Position numbers and translations under genes: made by a program
From: GWB2-37-7 sp942492835
Lineage (GTDB): Bacteria > Bacillota > Clostridia > Lutisporales > Lutisporaceae
Length of the DNA: 64,000 nucleotides
NCBI GenBank assembly: GCA_942492835.1
Contig: OW818645.1
Location: forward strand, 3,162,001-3,226,000
Reading direction: 5' to 3'
Part shown: one piece after another, positions 25,501-34,539 of the stretch
Layout of the letters: every line of letters begins with the position of its first letter
Numbering within the stretch: the first letter of the stretch is position 1
Notes under the pieces: generated by a model
What the model saw: only the letters and a program-made list of their open reading frames with translations
What the model was told of the DNA's origin: nothing
The model's database searches: none

Positions 25501-27246
25501 CATGATGGAGATATTGGACAACAAGTCAATGCTGTACTAACAACACTTACAAGCTCTGGCGTTGTTGCACCATCAGTAGGAGATTACTGGATGACCTTCG
25601 GCTTAAAATTCACTTCATTTAAATTAGTAGAATCCTTTGCACTACTGACAGTGGCTTTTGGTACAAGCTTTGAAGTTAATATTCTCGGTTTGTCGTTACT
25701 TGCAATACCTCAAGGTATTCCAAAACCTGTAGTTAGAGTTGAGCTGGCAATTAAGGCATCATTCTCACTTGATAAGGGTGTAGTATCTGTTAGTGGAAAG
25801 CTGACTCCTAACTCCTATGTTCTTTCTGAGGATTGTCACCTAACAGGAGGCTTTGCTTTCTATGTATGGTTTGCAGGAGAACATGCAGGTGATTTCTTGA
25901 TTACTCTTGGAGGTTACTGTTCAAAGTATAAGGTACCTTCACATTATCCTGCTGTGCCTAGATTAGGACTAAACTGGCAGGTAATTTCTTCACTATATAT
26001 AAAGGGAGATCTTTATTTTGCATTGACTTCAAACGCTGTTATGGCTGGAGGAAGCTTAAGTGCAGTTTGGAACTGTGGGTGTATTCGTGCGTGGTTTGAT
26101 GTTCATGCCGACTTCCTTATGGTATTTAAGCCTTTCCATTACTACATAGCAGCAGGAGTAGATATTGGAGCATCCTTTGATATAAATCTACTCTTTACCA
26201 CAGTTCGACTTACAATGCATTTAGGCGTAGAGGTTGAATTATGGGGACCTGATTTTTCTGGTTTGGTAGAGGTTGATTTATGCATAATAGCCTTCACTAT
26301 TAGCTTTGGAAGTAAAAATACTGATACGTCTACAAAAATCGACTGGGACGGTGATGAAGGATTTATCAAAAGCTTCTTAGCAACAAATACAGAAGCATCA
26401 AAAGATAATGCTTTGACTGATTCGGACACAAATAATAACGGAATAGTTGGAATCACAGTATCAAATGGACTAGTTAAGACCCTAAGTGACAAGGAAGGCG
26501 AGCTGAATTTCATCGTAAATGCAGAGAAATTTGAGCTTATGACCAGTTCTACAATTCCTACTAAGACATCAAATTTGAGTGCCAGCGGAGACTTGAAATT
26601 TGTAATGGAAAGTGATGATAAGCAGCCTCAAAGAGATAACAAGGTCATTATACCAAATGTTGAGTTTGGTGTAGGTCCAACAGGCACTGACAGCAATAGC
26701 TTCACATCCTGCCACAATATAAAAATAACTGCCAACAACAGTGATAACAATAGTGAGTTTAGAGCAGTAAGGGTACTGCAAAATGTACCAAAAGCATTGT
26801 GGGAGAAGAAAAACTTCAACAAAAAGGGTGTACCGACAGGGACAGATCCTGTAAATGATACTACTATTAATGATGTACTTGTAGGCTATAGGATTATACC
26901 ATATGTAAAGCCAGCAGATACTACTTTGCCTATAGATTTAGAGTATTTGCTGTATACAATAGATGAAAATATTCAAATGTTTAAATGGAGTACACCTTGC
27001 ATAGCTACTACAGATAATTTTGATAAGGAAACAGTAGTAACAACAATAGGTAGTAAGCATGCATGTGATAATAGAAGTAAGCTTCTATCGGCAATGGCAA
27101 GAGTGAATATGTGCGTGGACAGTCCAATAGATATCAGTACCTTGTCAGATAAGGAGCAATATTATCTGAAGGCTTCTCCCAAATTGAGCTTACTTGGCGA
27201 GGAAAAGAATACAGAAATATCAATCGAGCAAGGGGTGGGTAAATAA
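22537..27246 (+). CDS. DUF6603-like large beta-rich protein (1569 aa)
   Basis: GTG start at 22537 after AAAGGAGGGG. The N-terminal 100 residues are helical. The bulk (about 100-1300) is made of amphipathic beta-strand repeats with recurring units such as 'DIPIGDFITYIMTGFGLDKN' and 'FSFDIEGDFPIAGKQLGVEI'. A conserved DUF6603-type core lies near 845-990, with 'LMGLGAGSPLGEFKPEFELN', 'GLVEISGGLLG', 'FLYAVLSYPIGGPPCIFVTG' and 'LSAGFGFNRKLVVPDLDGV'. The C-terminal 270 residues after about 1300 are polar and less hydrophobic. No signal peptide or clear membrane helix is seen. Function is unknown. Alternating hydrophobic strands suggest a long beta-groove, solenoid or pore-like structure; this is inference. 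Confidence 0.72.
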   Translation: MNLNDLKQRLIDKTTQNNNILPLTQDATGVADIEEILKQRLGLDSLELKGNDNKQPSFDISDITESVIAMGIASKKLLNITDCNLVIYFTLSGDKVSITMAFQPEDINWQLSDAFPSLADEKEFTTLSKLTTPSFVLTSYDHESVFSWKDKKGTEYSFLGLRTGLNIELSSAFTPYLPALKGLLGDLPSINFHGMISDASTPVLDISASTGKLFGLGKVSLDDLTVRLASYKVAMADTEDSEGASYICSQLTLSGQFNISYPLVVEAIIPVSGNNLSLKVSFNDEDKRPSLNDLVSFFSEELLRTTLPSQIQSILSSIVINSFGTDISMTPFYLSSTSLEVGYKGAIPVIPGSDLIVFSDLDVEWIIKEPFTAPKSTVGISGNLLLLGGTIGFQASMPNFKLSGGLLEKSQPIDFTKLLVQFGLPSDELPVFNIDELTFIADTEKSNYSLAAELAIDWQIGNIGPTFKAIGFDINYDNGKTSGGISTTFEIGDAKLTLSASNIGGESNGWLFEAKKGEEQDIPIGDFITYIMTGFGLDKNDIPQSIQNATISKLYIAYQTNPLKFSFDIEGDFPIAGKQLGVEINISIVKDANNKSHSSFGGILYFDDVKFKIDFTTGPEDSKLTASLEAGNKLTLDNLANVFGIDLSGVPDAIKPSLKEAKFSYNFTTGELYIEADSETNGKAIFISFKQDGKSVFLFGLQLGMTSDLCSIQLSSLPIIGDKLPEAAKVSIDDIRFVLASDAIKKESVAKLVKAKMLPDKFLPEEGLTDCFSFGMLLNLAGKVTSINLGIGGSKKQLLAVQAPIQAGAENAAIKWINIQKTFGPVSIQKIGIEYKDNVLFVLMNTSLSIGGLYVGLMGLGAGSPLGEFKPEFELNGLAVTFKNGLVEISGGLLGTISPLSFTGELVIGVKSLSISAFGGYEQHEGQPSFFLYAVLSYPIGGPPCIFVTGLSAGFGFNRKLVVPDLDGVADFPFVKWAVSSKDAPGMKHDGDIGQQVNAVLTTLTSSGVVAPSVGDYWMTFGLKFTSFKLVESFALLTVAFGTSFEVNILGLSLLAIPQGIPKPVVRVELAIKASFSLDKGVVSVSGKLTPNSYVLSEDCHLTGGFAFYVWFAGEHAGDFLITLGGYCSKYKVPSHYPAVPRLGLNWQVISSLYIKGDLYFALTSNAVMAGGSLSAVWNCGCIRAWFDVHADFLMVFKPFHYYIAAGVDIGASFDINLLFTTVRLTMHLGVEVELWGPDFSGLVEVDLCIIAFTISFGSKNTDTSTKIDWDGDEGFIKSFLATNTEASKDNALTDSDTNNNGIVGITVSNGLVKTLSDKEGELNFIVNAEKFELMTSSTIPTKTSNLSASGDLKFVMESDDKQPQRDNKVIIPNVEFGVGPTGTDSNSFTSCHNIKITANNSDNNSEFRAVRVLQNVPKALWEKKNFNKKGVPTGTDPVNDTTINDVLVGYRIIPYVKPADTTLPIDLEYLLYTIDENIQMFKWSTPCIATTDNFDKETVVTTIGSKHACDNRSKLLSAMARVNMCVDSPIDISTLSDKEQYYLKASPKLSLLGEEKNTEISIEQGVGK

Positions 27247-27247
27247 T

Positions 27248-29410
27248 ATGTGTAAATCAGAAAAAGAGAAGGTAACCTTTATACAATATGAAATTCCACC
27301 TCTTAAAACGGGTGAATATACTGTAGAAGTAAACCAAGTGGTAAATCAAAATCCTGGCACATTTACACAAAGTAAGCAGTTTGCAGTTGCGGGTGAGCGG
27401 TTTTCTATAGATTCTAGTGAGATAATGGCTGTATATCCAGAAAATCTTGCTAGAGGTGAATTTGACGGTATTTTTCCACATGTGCTTTTTAATCGACGTA
27501 CTCTTCCTTGGGAGCGGGACTCAGTGGATGGGGTTCCAGATGCGCCTTGGATGGCAGTGTTGCTTTTTAATTCGAATGAGCTTCCAGTAAGAAGCACTGC
27601 TACTGCAAAAGACCTTGTTACTGCAGGTACTGCTATCACAGTAATTGGTGGAGATGTTGCAAAAAAAGAGCTGGGTACTCTACCTAAGAACTATTTGTCT
27701 TATCCAGGAATTGAGAAGCTTGACTATGGTGAGTTACCAAGTGATAAATGCGATATTATCGATATACCAATAGAGGTTTTTAACAGAATTGCACCCAGTG
27801 CTGTTGATTTGCAATATCTTGCTCATATACGAGAGGTTGATACAACTGACAGCGAGGATAAAGACCAAGCTGAGGAAGTAGGACGTTATGCTGTGTTGAC
27901 TGGTAACCGTATACCTGTAAAAAATGCAACGAGCTATGTATATTTAGTTTCTATTGAAAATATGGGAGGATACCTACCAGCAGAAGATGGCACACCAAGT
28001 GAAAAAATACCTGTAGGAACTACTACAGTAAGGTTTATAACATACAAAAACTGGAGCTTTGTTGGAAGCGATACTGATGAATCCTTTAAGGCAATGGTTG
28101 AGAACTTGAACAAAGCATCAGATGGAAAACAAGGGCTTTCATGCTTACAAATGCCATTTGAAGGTACACCTCCAGAGGCTTCTAGGGTGAAGCTTGCATT
28201 GGAGAATCAAGCAAAGGATCAAATGACTGATGAGGATGCAGACGTACTTCTGAAAAATGCATTTTGCATGGGCTATGTACCTCATAGTCATCATATGCGT
28301 CATGGGGGCGATACAGTATCTTGGTACAGAGGGCCATTTGTTCCATACCCTGCAAATGCAGATACATTTACACCTATATCCTGCCCTGATAGTGCAAACC
28401 GCTATGATCCGCAGACAGGCTTGTTTGATGTTTCCTATGGTACAGCATGGCAGATAGGTCAACTGCTTGCTATACAAAACATGGATTTTGCAACAACTCT
28501 TTATAATTGGAAAAAGTCTCTGAGCCATGATGAAGCACTTGCAGCGGAAATAGAGCTTGTAAACGAGAAGTTAAAGGGTTTGGATGTTTTTTCAGAGATG
28601 CTTATGGCAAAGAGAGATATAGCACCAGCTATTCCTGCCGCTATATCGGATTGGATGGGTAGACTTAAACTTTTGCATGGTGTTCCTATGAACTACCTTA
28701 TACCAGATGAGAGAATGCTTCCCAAGGAATCCTTGCACTTTTTCTATTTGGATTTTAATTGGATTCATGCATTGGCAGATGGTGCATACAGTATTGGCAG
28801 AGCCACTGAAGGTGAGCTTAAGGCTGATATAAAAAGTATAGACAGGGTCATGGCTTCGGCAAGAGTAGCTTTAAGAAGTATTCGTAGAAAATCACCGCTT
28901 CTTGAAGGATATGAAAACCAACAAGGACAGGTCACTGGTTTATTATTAAGGTCAGGTGTGATGACAGGCTGGCCTAGAGTAGTAGTAAAGGGCTACAGTG
29001 ACATGGAAGGAGAAGCGGAGATACCAAAGCTGAGAGTATGCAGATTATCGGACAACATACTTCTTTGCTTATTTGATGGTGTTGTTAAGATGGTAACAGT
29101 TAGTGAGCCACCTGAGCATATGCATACTGGGGTAGAATCAAAAGCTGATGGCTTCGCTGTTACATGCAGAGAGGTTATTGGTAATGAGCCAGGTAAGCAA
29201 TACTTAGTTAATCCTGCTGGAGGCAGCCCTGATGCAGATATACCCCTAAGAGCAGACAACCAAACCATTAGAGTAAAAAACGGAGCGGATAGTATAATGA
29301 ATAAGTTGAAAAATGATTTCAAACAAAATATAACTTCATTCACCTCCGCTGAATATGCAATGGAGACTACAAAGGGTGTAGTAAAGGTTGAGTTTCAAAA
29401 TAAAAATTAG
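27248..29410 (+). CDS. Uncharacterised 720-aa protein of the DUF6603 operon
   Basis: ATG 27248 is used because it directly follows the previous stop (one base apart) with AGGGGTGGG upstream; an earlier in-frame start at 27194 lies inside the preceding gene. The protein begins with an 'IQYEIPPLKTGEYTVEV' strand pattern that looks like an Ig-like domain, and about residues 70-105 contain 'FDGIFPHVLFNRRTLPWERD'. Later it has 'YVPHSHHMRHGGDTVSWYRG' and 'YDVSYGTAWQIGQLLA'-type stretches (about 340-415), then helices. I do not recognise the family. Stable co-occurrence with DUF6603 genes would be the test. No signal peptide. Confidence 0.6.
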   Translation: MCKSEKEKVTFIQYEIPPLKTGEYTVEVNQVVNQNPGTFTQSKQFAVAGERFSIDSSEIMAVYPENLARGEFDGIFPHVLFNRRTLPWERDSVDGVPDAPWMAVLLFNSNELPVRSTATAKDLVTAGTAITVIGGDVAKKELGTLPKNYLSYPGIEKLDYGELPSDKCDIIDIPIEVFNRIAPSAVDLQYLAHIREVDTTDSEDKDQAEEVGRYAVLTGNRIPVKNATSYVYLVSIENMGGYLPAEDGTPSEKIPVGTTTVRFITYKNWSFVGSDTDESFKAMVENLNKASDGKQGLSCLQMPFEGTPPEASRVKLALENQAKDQMTDEDADVLLKNAFCMGYVPHSHHMRHGGDTVSWYRGPFVPYPANADTFTPISCPDSANRYDPQTGLFDVSYGTAWQIGQLLAIQNMDFATTLYNWKKSLSHDEALAAEIELVNEKLKGLDVFSEMLMAKRDIAPAIPAAISDWMGRLKLLHGVPMNYLIPDERMLPKESLHFFYLDFNWIHALADGAYSIGRATEGELKADIKSIDRVMASARVALRSIRRKSPLLEGYENQQGQVTGLLLRSGVMTGWPRVVVKGYSDMEGEAEIPKLRVCRLSDNILLCLFDGVVKMVTVSEPPEHMHTGVESKADGFAVTCREVIGNEPGKQYLVNPAGGSPDADIPLRADNQTIRVKNGADSIMNKLKNDFKQNITSFTSAEYAMETTKGVVKVEFQNKN

Positions 29411-29424
29411 AGGATGGAATAGCT

Positions 29425-32400
29425 ATGAGTAATATAAATGATGTAGCCAACCTTAAAGGGTTAATAGTGCCAGTAGATATTGCTGCCTTCTGTGTAGGGG
29501 ATATTGATGCCCATGAGTCTACTGGCAGCTTTGCTGGCTGTACATTGGTCTATGATAAGCTTATATCAAACAAGAATGAAGCCTTCCTTGGTGCAAATGC
29601 TATGCGCAGCTTTTCTGATGCACCATGGAATCAGATGGAAAAAGGAATTCACCTTCACTGGGCATTGCCAGATGGACTTACTCGTGCAAGCTCAGATACT
29701 GGGAGCCTTGTATTTCCTGCTGTGCCAAATAGATGGCTCTTAACCCGCTTATTAATCCAAGGGAAGGTACTTACCCCTAAGACATGGATTATAGAAAGTG
29801 ATACAATTTCAAAGACTCTTGCCGAGGGTCAGAACTCTGTAACCATTCCAGTGAAGAGCAGCGATGGTAATGGGATAGAGAGCCGATATATAGGCGTATG
29901 GAAGGAATTCGATAGCAATTGGGTTGAGCCTAATAAAAAGAAGCAGGTTGAGACGATAAAGAGTGTTACTGGAAATGAGCTTAATGCTGTTACCAATGGA
30001 GATGTATCCTTCGGGTCATTCTATCCAAATAGTAGAAATGTATTTGGATTCTGTGACAGCCTTGAGGATTTAAAGCTAAGTGATGATAAGCCTGTAGAGC
30101 TTATGTACATATTGAACGGTTGGTTTTCTGATTTGCCAAATGACCCTATCACAAATGTTGAGAGTCTTGAGCTTATGCAAGAGACATATAAGTGGACATT
30201 TGACAAAAAGGATAGTATGCCCTCTTATACCATTTACAATGGAGTTGTGCAAAATATCAAATGGAATCCAAAGACAAAATATATATATCAGCAGGGTACA
30301 CTACCTTCACTAAAGGCAGAGGTAGCACTCGGTAATACCTCTGCGGAAGCTATGGCTGCGTACTTTAGGGATAAAGACCATTCTGATGTTCCCGTATTTG
30401 AAAGTCTGCTGGCTGCTTTCCAAACAGACATGCTAAGCACCTTTTCAAAGCAAGGTCAGATGGCAGAGCTTGTAGAAGGACTTCAGAAAAAGCAGTTTTC
30501 GAGTACCAGTGGCGGTAATATTTACTCTATAGTGGAAAAAAAGAAGACAGCTCCAACGGATAATGATGACCAGGATACAGGCAGTGAGAATATAAATCTG
30601 CCCCTAAAGCTTGCATATGATTTAGATGTACTTAATAAGTATCAGCAACAAAATGATATATATCAATACTATATAGAAGAATACAAATGGCAGTTGTTTT
30701 CTGACTGGTATAGAATATTTGAAGCAAATGATGATAGTAAGAATACTGCTTATATGACAGCAATGCATAGATACAAGGCGTGGAAGGGTATAAAAAATAC
30801 GCTCAGTGAAATACAAAGCAAGCTAAAAAGTCAGCTTACTGTGGTACAAAACCAGTTAGGAGATAGCCTTGAATTAAAAACTATGCAGGCACCTAGCTAC
30901 CTACAGCCAAATGAGCCTGTAATGCTGCTTGTAGGAGATGAAATCTCCCCTGCATTATGCTATGGCGGAGATGGAAGATACAATGAAGATGGCTATCTTG
31001 TATGTCGTAGTGGAGATAATATAGCTTCAATGGTTAGCATTGCAGGACAGGAGATACCAGCAAGCCAATTTGACAGCATTATATTAAAGAATGCTTCAAA
31101 CCTTCCATACCCAGAAATAGTAAATGCATTGCTCAAGGAAGCATGTATTATTAATACGAGCATAGCAGCAAACATAACAGGTAAGGATGCTACTACTTTA
31201 AGAAATGCACTCTATAATATGCTAATAGGGAAAGGTGACGGAACATATTTGTTCAAAGGACAAGCACCTTCGCCAATTACTATAAAATGGTGGGACAAGA
31301 ATCCGTGGCTGCCTATATTTGCACATTGGACTGCAAGCTTTCAGCCACTTCAACCAACAGTATCGGATAAAGAGCTTAAATACTACACTGATAGCTTCTT
31401 TACAAGCAATTACACTATAAATCCTGATAGTCCTGCATTTACAGATTATACCCCAGATGGGACTTCAGGTAGTATTGATTTTGACCCCGCAAGTGCAAAG
31501 TTCACTCAGGTATATGATGGGGTATCTGTACTAACCCCAGGGGCTGCCAAAAACTTCCTAAAGAAACTTGATGCTTATCTGCTTGACCATAGCAATCCAA
31601 CTCTCCAAAAAGTAGCAGACCAGCTCAAAGAAGGAAATATGTTGATGCAAGCTATGAGCGGATTTAATAGCTGTTTGCTTATGAGGAAGCAGGGGTTGCA
31701 GTTTAATATAATGGTACCTAAGGATAATGAATATATTGAGTTAACAGAAGCGATAGCTGATATAGTGGGTAACGGTAATGTTGTGATGCCTTTCTTTAAT
31801 GGCTATTACAACCCTATTAGAGCAGGATATATGAAGCTGTCCTTGGAGGTAATAGATGCATACGGTCAGAGGCGTAAGGTGGATTTTGACAGGTTAATAT
31901 GTTCTGATTCTATGACTACATATTATAAACAGAAGAAAGAGGAGTCTATAGCGTATCTGCCACCTAGACTTGCACAACCCTCTCGACTTCTTTTCCGCTG
32001 GCTTAATGCCAATAGCTCTGAGCTTAGTGAGATGAATTCACATCCTGCTACTTCGCCTATTTGCGGATGGCTCATGCCGAACCACCTTGATGGAAGCTTC
32101 TTCCTTTACAATAGTCAAGGTAAGGCACTGGGTAACTTGTATCCAAACGGTGACAATACAGCTATAGAATGGCAATCTGCTCCAGGTGATGATGACAATA
32201 TAAACAAACCTATAGAAGAAGTGCTAAGGTATGAAAATCCTCAGCTAAAGGAGCTGGGTATTACACTTAAAAAAGGTTCAATAAAGTTTTTTAAGGATTT
32301 TTACAAAGCAGTTGATACCATACATAATTCCATCAACCCATTAAATCCGCTTATGGATCAAAATATTGCAGTGCTAATCGGACGACCTGTAGCAATTGCA

Positions 32401-33531
32401 CAGGTATCACTTAGGCTTGAGGTCAAAGGAAGTCCAGCTATAAACCAAAGCTGGCTGTGCTTTGATGATGAGGGCAATTACATTGAGACGGACAATGGAT
32501 ATTTGGGAGTACAATTCCCTGTCTTAATGGGTGATGTTCAGAAGCTGGATGATGGGCTTATAGGATACTTTAAACAAAGCCAGGATAGCACAGGTTATGA
32601 CCTTAATACATTTTATACCAAGGGTGCCAGTGCGGATACTGCATCGGGAGTTGTTGTTCCTAATAATAAAAATATACTTCTGACTGCTACACCCAAAATA
32701 AATAAGCTCACGACTACTGAGATAGAGAAGTATACAGAAAAGCTTCTAATGCTGATAGACCCACGAGCGAAGGTACATGCAACTATGGGTATAATGCCTG
32801 TGAAGAGCATACAAATTCCACCAGACCAATATGTAGATACTCTGAGTATGCTTGAAATGACGTTCCTAACCTCGCCAGTGCTAAAGGGCTATGGTGGGAT
32901 ATCCTTACCATTACCTCAGGAGGGAGGTTATCAGTGGTCATGGATGGAAGAAGCAAAAAATCCTACAGGACAGCTCAGATGGACAGTTACACCAGGAGTT
33001 GATGCTGTTTATGGAAATGGGATAAGTCAATATACTCCACAATTGATTACTGAAGGCTGGCTAAGATTAAATCCAATGCTTTTAGAATTTAATCTTTTGG
33101 ATAAAGCAGGAAAACCAGTAATAAAAAATAATGCTTTAAATGCCATGACACTACATATAGTTAATAAGAAAGGTGTTGAAATTACCTTTGTACCAGGACA
33201 ACTTGTAGAGGAAGGAGGTAAGAAGTCAGGCTCCATCTTCTATATCCATCTTGCTGGACTTGTAGCAAGTGATGACATATCAAGCATTGTGATAACTGCC
33301 CCAGGCTGGGATACAAAGCTGATGTCCTCTTCTAAGTATGGAGATTATTGGGCGATGACACCATCCTATAATCAACCTATTAAGCTAGAACATGGCGAAA
33401 GTATAAGTATGAAAATCACCAACCTAAAGGCAACTTCATCAATGACACAGGCACAGGTTTATTTTGATTACTATGATATTGATGGTTTAAATGATGGAGT
33501 ATACGAAGCGCTGGTAACACTTGAAGAATAA
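29425..33531 (+). CDS. Uncharacterised 1368-aa protein of the DUF6603 operon
   Basis: ATG 29425, 14 nt after the previous stop. The N-terminal region has an evident signature 'GIHLHWALPDGLTRA' followed by 'FPAVPNRWLLTRLLIQGK' (about 73-112). The centre (about 380-500) is a charged helical region rich in Gln, Lys and Tyr, probably a coiled-coil arm. A 'LPPRLAQPSRLLFRWL' and 'ICGWLMPNHLDGSFFLYNS' block lies near 850-900. The last 150 residues or so (from about 1220) form a beta domain with 'GSIFYIHLAGL' and 'IVITAPGWDTKLM', also present at the start of the 1151-aa protein two genes downstream. No signal peptide or membrane helix. Function unknown. Confidence 0.62.
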   Translation: MSNINDVANLKGLIVPVDIAAFCVGDIDAHESTGSFAGCTLVYDKLISNKNEAFLGANAMRSFSDAPWNQMEKGIHLHWALPDGLTRASSDTGSLVFPAVPNRWLLTRLLIQGKVLTPKTWIIESDTISKTLAEGQNSVTIPVKSSDGNGIESRYIGVWKEFDSNWVEPNKKKQVETIKSVTGNELNAVTNGDVSFGSFYPNSRNVFGFCDSLEDLKLSDDKPVELMYILNGWFSDLPNDPITNVESLELMQETYKWTFDKKDSMPSYTIYNGVVQNIKWNPKTKYIYQQGTLPSLKAEVALGNTSAEAMAAYFRDKDHSDVPVFESLLAAFQTDMLSTFSKQGQMAELVEGLQKKQFSSTSGGNIYSIVEKKKTAPTDNDDQDTGSENINLPLKLAYDLDVLNKYQQQNDIYQYYIEEYKWQLFSDWYRIFEANDDSKNTAYMTAMHRYKAWKGIKNTLSEIQSKLKSQLTVVQNQLGDSLELKTMQAPSYLQPNEPVMLLVGDEISPALCYGGDGRYNEDGYLVCRSGDNIASMVSIAGQEIPASQFDSIILKNASNLPYPEIVNALLKEACIINTSIAANITGKDATTLRNALYNMLIGKGDGTYLFKGQAPSPITIKWWDKNPWLPIFAHWTASFQPLQPTVSDKELKYYTDSFFTSNYTINPDSPAFTDYTPDGTSGSIDFDPASAKFTQVYDGVSVLTPGAAKNFLKKLDAYLLDHSNPTLQKVADQLKEGNMLMQAMSGFNSCLLMRKQGLQFNIMVPKDNEYIELTEAIADIVGNGNVVMPFFNGYYNPIRAGYMKLSLEVIDAYGQRRKVDFDRLICSDSMTTYYKQKKEESIAYLPPRLAQPSRLLFRWLNANSSELSEMNSHPATSPICGWLMPNHLDGSFFLYNSQGKALGNLYPNGDNTAIEWQSAPGDDDNINKPIEEVLRYENPQLKELGITLKKGSIKFFKDFYKAVDTIHNSINPLNPLMDQNIAVLIGRPVAIAQVSLRLEVKGSPAINQSWLCFDDEGNYIETDNGYLGVQFPVLMGDVQKLDDGLIGYFKQSQDSTGYDLNTFYTKGASADTASGVVVPNNKNILLTATPKINKLTTTEIEKYTEKLLMLIDPRAKVHATMGIMPVKSIQIPPDQYVDTLSMLEMTFLTSPVLKGYGGISLPLPQEGGYQWSWMEEAKNPTGQLRWTVTPGVDAVYGNGISQYTPQLITEGWLRLNPMLLEFNLLDKAGKPVIKNNALNAMTLHIVNKKGVEITFVPGQLVEEGGKKSGSIFYIHLAGLVASDDISSIVITAPGWDTKLMSSSKYGDYWAMTPSYNQPIKLEHGESISMKITNLKATSSMTQAQVYFDYYDIDGLNDGVYEALVTLEE

Positions 33532-33589
33532 TTATATTTGTAGGGGAATAGGCTTTCTCAAAAATATAGTAATGAAAGGGAGAATTATA

Positions 33590-34495
33590 ATGTCTGATTA
33601 TCAAGGAATATTTTTACGTAGCTATATTGGTCAAGATACAGGAGTAGTAGGTACCTCATGGAACGCCTCTACTGATATCATCGTCAGCGGAACAACTGTT
33701 TCAAAAGATCCACAAAGCATTATAAGTAGCTTTGACACTGCACCTGTATGTGGTGATTTAGTGCTTAATAAAGCGAACTATATATATGTAAGAGGTAAGA
33801 AAACATCATACACAGGTGCAACAGCACGTATATGGCTTTACTATGTGGAAAGCCAAAATGCTTTATCAACTATGCAGTGGAAGACTGATGAAATAATGTC
33901 AGAGGGCAAGAAAAAGAATTATATAGACGTTGATACCAGCGGAACAGGAGATGTTGTAATGACAGAGACTCCATTTGTTTGGTCACCGCCACAGATAAGT
34001 TCAGGTAATCCAGCAGACTACTATTGCCTTATAGCTATGGTTGAGAATAACCCTGATCCAGATCCTTCAAAATGGAGAAAACCAGAAGCTTTTAAGAATG
34101 GTAAATTTTTCGCAAGCCTAGATGATTTGGGAAGCAAAATACTTGAAAACCACAATGTGGCATGGAGAAACACTACAACTGTACAGCCAACAAGCTCCTA
34201 CACATGGCAGAAGGTTTGTCCTGTAAAGATAACTGAAAGTTCTACCTTTATAGGTGCAGAATGTACAAATATGCCAGCTGATTCTTACTTTGATTTTGAG
34301 GTAGCAGGAACTACTGCTGCAAATACTATAATTATGCCTAAGCTACAGATCATATCACCAAATCTTAGGGTAGGTAATATAGTAAATATGCCAGTAGGGT
34401 TTAATACCAGTATGACCATTACCTATTATCAGGGGGAAACAAAGACAAGTGGTGCAGATATCAACCCTGCCGTACTGCCACTAAAATTAGTATAA
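33590..34495 (+). CDS. Small beta-rich protein, paralogue A of the DUF6603 operon
   Basis: The protein is 301 aa from ATG 33590, after AAAGGGAG; an in-frame ATG at 33521 lies within the previous gene and is rejected. It starts SDYQGIFLRSYIGQDTGVVG and has 'SKDPQSIISSFD', 'YIYVRGKKTSYTGATARIWL' and 'ARIWLYYVESQ' stretches. The same order of motifs occurs in the 360-aa protein at 38034 (GIFLRHYSGQ, ASKDPKEFANN, YIRGKN, ARIWFYYVES, 'NYIDV' and a 'DDLGN' region). They are clearly paralogues. Beta-rich, no signal peptide, unknown function. Confidence 0.62.
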   Translation: MSDYQGIFLRSYIGQDTGVVGTSWNASTDIIVSGTTVSKDPQSIISSFDTAPVCGDLVLNKANYIYVRGKKTSYTGATARIWLYYVESQNALSTMQWKTDEIMSEGKKKNYIDVDTSGTGDVVMTETPFVWSPPQISSGNPADYYCLIAMVENNPDPDPSKWRKPEAFKNGKFFASLDDLGSKILENHNVAWRNTTTVQPTSSYTWQKVCPVKITESSTFIGAECTNMPADSYFDFEVAGTTAANTIIMPKLQIISPNLRVGNIVNMPVGFNTSMTITYYQGETKTSGADINPAVLPLKLV

Positions 34496-34539
34496 AGCAC
34501 AGATTAACATGATTTTATTAAATATTAAGGAGGTACTAT

